Assembly: GCA_025774845.1 (NCBI GenBank)
Contig: JALGZP010000005.1
Location: forward strand, 1-60,941
DNA: 60,941 nucleotides
Source: a bacterium
GTDB taxonomy: Bacteria; Arandabacterota; Arandabacteria; Arandabacterales; Arandabacteraceae
Reading direction: 5' to 3'
Shown here: in pieces, positions 58,829 to 60,941 of the stretch
Layout: every line of letters begins with the position of its first letter
Numbering within the stretch: position 1 is the stretch's first letter
Made by a program: the position numbers and the translations under genes
The notes under the pieces: model-generated
The model's input: only the letters and a program-made list of their open reading frames with translations
Told to the model about the DNA's origin: nothing
Databases searched by the model: none

Positions 58829-60646
58829 CTAATCCAACTCGAATTCCTTGAGCCAGTCTATGTCTTTCTCCAGTGGCTTCTGTTCCGTCTTCTCAATCAG
58901 GTGATTGCCCATCACGAGGTAATCCATGTTAGTGCGCATAAAGCACATATAGGCATCATGCGGAGTGCATACGATAGGCTCGCCTCTGACATTAAAGGAC
59001 GTATTGATGATTACCGGACATCCATACTTCTCTTTAAACTTTGAGATCATCTTGTGATAGAGGGGATTGTCTTTCTTGTCAACGGTCTGGAGCCTGGCGG
59101 AGTAATCGACGTGGGTGACCGCCGGTATGCTGGAACGGACCACATGTAACTTATCCATCCCGAACCGGCCCTCTTCATCATCCGTCATCTGTCTCCGGAT
59201 TTCCTGTTTGACGGGTGCAACCAGCAACATGTAGGGGCTGCCCCTGTCAATCTCGAAGTATTCTGAGACATCCTCCACAAGAACCGTAGGTGCGAACGGC
59301 CGGAAACTCTCCCTGAACTTGATCTTGAGGTTGATCGTCTCCTGCATCTTGGAAGAACGGGCATCACCGAGGATCGATCTGCCACCCAGAGCCCTAGGTC
59401 CGAATTCGAGCCGACCCTGGAACCACCCGACCACCTTCTGATCAGCTATGAGGTCGGCCACTGCTTCCGGGATCTCCCCCTCCTTGAGTACCTTGAACGG
59501 GATCTCGTGTTGCTTTAGATAGACTGATATGTCTTCATCGGTAAACTGGGGACCCAGGTACGATCCCTGCTGAAAATCGTTTCGATCGTCAGCAGTCCGT
59601 TCGTTTTCGAGGTACTGGTACCAGGTGAAAAGGGCCGCTCCCAGTGCCCCACCGGCATCACCCGCCGCAGGCTGTATCCAGATGTCGTCGAAGGGTCCTT
59701 CACGCAGGATTCTCCCATTGCCGACACAGTTGAGTGCCACACCGCCGGCTAGACACAGGTACTTCTGCCCGGTCTCTTTGTGCACGTGTCTGGCCATCCG
59801 CATCACGATCTCCTCCGTTACCTCCTGCACGGAACGGGCAAGATCCATGTCACGCTGGGTCAGCCGGGATTCGGGCACGCGGGGAGGCCCCCCGAAGAGT
59901 TTATGGAAATTCTTGCTTGTCATCGTGAGACCCGCACAGTAGTCGAAGTACTTCATGTTCATCTTAAAGGAGCCATCCTCCTTGAGGTCCATGAGCTCGT
60001 TTAAGATCAGGTCCTTATACTTGGGTCTGCCGTAGGGGGCCAGTCCCATCAGCTTGTACTCACCGGAATTGACCTTGAAACCCGTGTAATAGGTGAAGGC
60101 CGAGTAGAGAAGGCCTATCGAGTGAGGGAAGTGGATCTCGGCGTTTATCTGTATCTTGTTGCCCCTGCCCACACCGAAACTGGCAGTTGCCCACTCTCCG
60201 ACCCCATCGAGAGTAAGAAACGCAGCCTCATTGAACGGTGAGGCGAAGAAGGCCGAAGCGGCATGCGACTCATGGTGTTCCGGGAACACGATCTTCCCGT
60301 CGTACCTGAGTTCATTGCGGATCAGGTCCTTCATCCAGAGCTTCTGCTTTATCCAGAGTGGGATTGCCTTGATAAAGGACGGAATCCCGGCCGGTGCGAA
60401 AGCCAGATAGGTCTCGAGTATGCGCTCGAACTTCATGAATGGTTTATCATAGAACGCCACGAGGTCGAGGTCGTCACCCTTGATTCCCGCGTATTCCAGG
60501 CAGTAAGCGATCGCATTCTTGGGAAAGGCGAAGTCGTGCTTCTTACGGGTGAACCGCTCCTCCTGGGCGGCGCAGATAATCTTGCCGTCCCTGACCAGGC
60601 AGGCAGCACTGTCATGATAGAATGCAGAAATTCCTAAGATGTTCAT
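58829..60646 (-). CDS. Carbamoyltransferase (NodU/CmcH family)
   Basis: A 605-residue O-carbamoyltransferase. The N-terminal Kae1-like domain has ISAFYHDSAACLV, EERFTRKKHDFAFP and the metal-site HHESHAASAFFASPF; the C-terminal YrdC-like-linked domain has GRLEFGPRALGGRSILGDAR. Such enzymes transfer carbamoyl phosphate to hydroxyls of natural products or glycans. ATG at 60646 (MNILGISAFYHD) is the standard start. It leads a trio with SxtJ and DUF5989. The acceptor is unknown. Confidence 0.88.
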   Translation of the reverse strand: MNILGISAFYHDSAACLVRDGKIICAAQEERFTRKKHDFAFPKNAIAYCLEYAGIKGDDLDLVAFYDKPFMKFERILETYLAFAPAGIPSFIKAIPLWIKQKLWMKDLIRNELRYDGKIVFPEHHESHAASAFFASPFNEAAFLTLDGVGEWATASFGVGRGNKIQINAEIHFPHSIGLLYSAFTYYTGFKVNSGEYKLMGLAPYGRPKYKDLILNELMDLKEDGSFKMNMKYFDYCAGLTMTSKNFHKLFGGPPRVPESRLTQRDMDLARSVQEVTEEIVMRMARHVHKETGQKYLCLAGGVALNCVGNGRILREGPFDDIWIQPAAGDAGGALGAALFTWYQYLENERTADDRNDFQQGSYLGPQFTDEDISVYLKQHEIPFKVLKEGEIPEAVADLIADQKVVGWFQGRLEFGPRALGGRSILGDARSSKMQETINLKIKFRESFRPFAPTVLVEDVSEYFEIDRGSPYMLLVAPVKQEIRRQMTDDEEGRFGMDKLHVVRSSIPAVTHVDYSARLQTVDKKDNPLYHKMISKFKEKYGCPVIINTSFNVRGEPIVCTPHDAYMCFMRTNMDYLVMGNHLIEKTEQKPLEKDIDWLKEFELD

Positions 60647-60687
60647 ATTACTCAGTATATCGGCCGAGGCCCCTCCCCGCATAAGGC

Positions 60688-60716
60688 AGTGTAAGGCAAT
60701 TCCGGGTGTTAAGCAA
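60688..60716 (-). promoter_or_regulatory. Candidate promoter of the carbamoyltransferase group
   Basis: On the minus strand, TTGCTT (60711-60716) and TACACT (60688-60693) with 17 bp between. The start would be near 60681, about 35 bases before the ATG. Confidence 0.5.
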
Positions 60717-60757
60717 GCCCAAGAGCAGTTTACGCCGGGGTGCCTGGGGCGTTTTCC

Positions 60758-60941
60758 CTACCTCAGGACGACGAGTTTCGTCGATGATACGCGGTTGTCC
60801 GCGCGGAACCTCACGAAATAGACGCCTGGGGAGACCCGGTTGCCTGTCAAGTCGGTACCGTCCCAGGTTATGTGATGTAAACCGGGTGGTGTGGTCCCTG
60901 AATTGCTCCGCCAGAGCACCCGACCGCGTATGTCATAGACT
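60758..60941 (-). CDS. C-terminal fragment of a FlgD/type-IX-like domain protein (5' end outside window)
   Basis: Reading the minus strand from the right edge gives VYDIRGRVLWRS, then a Thr/Pro/Gly-rich loop, GTDLTGNRVSPGVYFVRFR and finally STKLVVLR before TAG (60758-60760). This is the same FlgD-like tail as in the proteins ending at 9849 and 47752. The rest of the gene lies beyond the window. Confidence 0.8.
   Translation of the reverse strand, partial: VYDIRGRVLWRSNSGTTPPGLHHITWDGTDLTGNRVSPGVYFVRFRADNRVSSTKLVVLR

Overview
The window looks like chromosomal sequence around the replication origin of a Gram-negative, probably anaerobic or facultatively anaerobic bacterium. It holds dnaA with a set of DnaA boxes, dnaN-recF-gyrB on one side and rpmH-rnpA-yidD-yidC-jag-mnmE-mnmG-rsmG-parA-parB on the other, with a perfect 16-bp parS palindrome between mnmE and mnmG. 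Secreted proteins with a FlgD-like/type-IX-like C-terminal domain, a complete V/A-type ATPase, a bactofilin and predicted outer-membrane proteins point to the wider FCB group or a neighbouring candidate phylum (Krumholzibacteriota, Eisenbacteria or Latescibacterota type). That placement is inference only; no rRNA gene is present. Vegetative promoters are easy to read: several match TTGACA-(16 to 18 bp)-TAnnnT.

Region 1 (1-8.1 kb) is the most notable part. A tight cluster encodes an OpuC/EgtUV-like ABC transporter (ATPase, then a fused binding protein-permease), an EgtD-type histidine methyltransferase, and a 1129-residue fusion of an acetylene-hydratase-like molybdopterin/tungstopterin module to a cysteine desulfurase. 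The fusion matches the architecture of the metallopterin-dependent ergothioneine synthase known from Caldithrix abyssi. Together they read as oxygen-independent synthesis plus uptake of ergothioneine or a related betaine. A flavodoxin-fold protein follows. A 17-bp exact direct repeat and a shared 10-bp motif lie at both borders of this cassette, suggesting a movable or recombining module; at the right border the repeat supplies the N-terminal codons of a methyltransferase gene.

Region 2 (8.1-19 kb, mostly minus strand) holds a threonine-dehydratase-like enzyme, a large secreted transglutaminase-like protein, an operon of three SAM methyltransferases and a HAD hydrolase, a small zinc-ribbon protein, and a lipoprotein/envelope-protein pair.

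Region 3 (19-33 kb) holds gyrA, dnaJ, then dnaN-recF-dciA-like-gyrB-DUF4412 on the minus strand, and, diverging from dnaN, a four-gene metal/redox cassette (VIT/CCC1-like, NapH-like ferredoxin, HMA-like, QueG-like). dnaA and the origin follow.

Region 4 (33-46 kb, plus strand) is the long rpmH-to-parB housekeeping run, continued by an M23 peptidase, a bactofilin and a GT-C-like membrane protein. Region 5 (46-61 kb) holds a secreted FlgD-tailed protein, the nine-gene V/A-ATPase operon whose c subunit carries a sodium-binding signature, an unexplained structured intergenic stretch with DnaA-box-like words, a secreted Cys-rich protein, a carbamoyltransferase-SxtJ-DUF5989 trio, and at the right edge the tail of another FlgD-domain protein.
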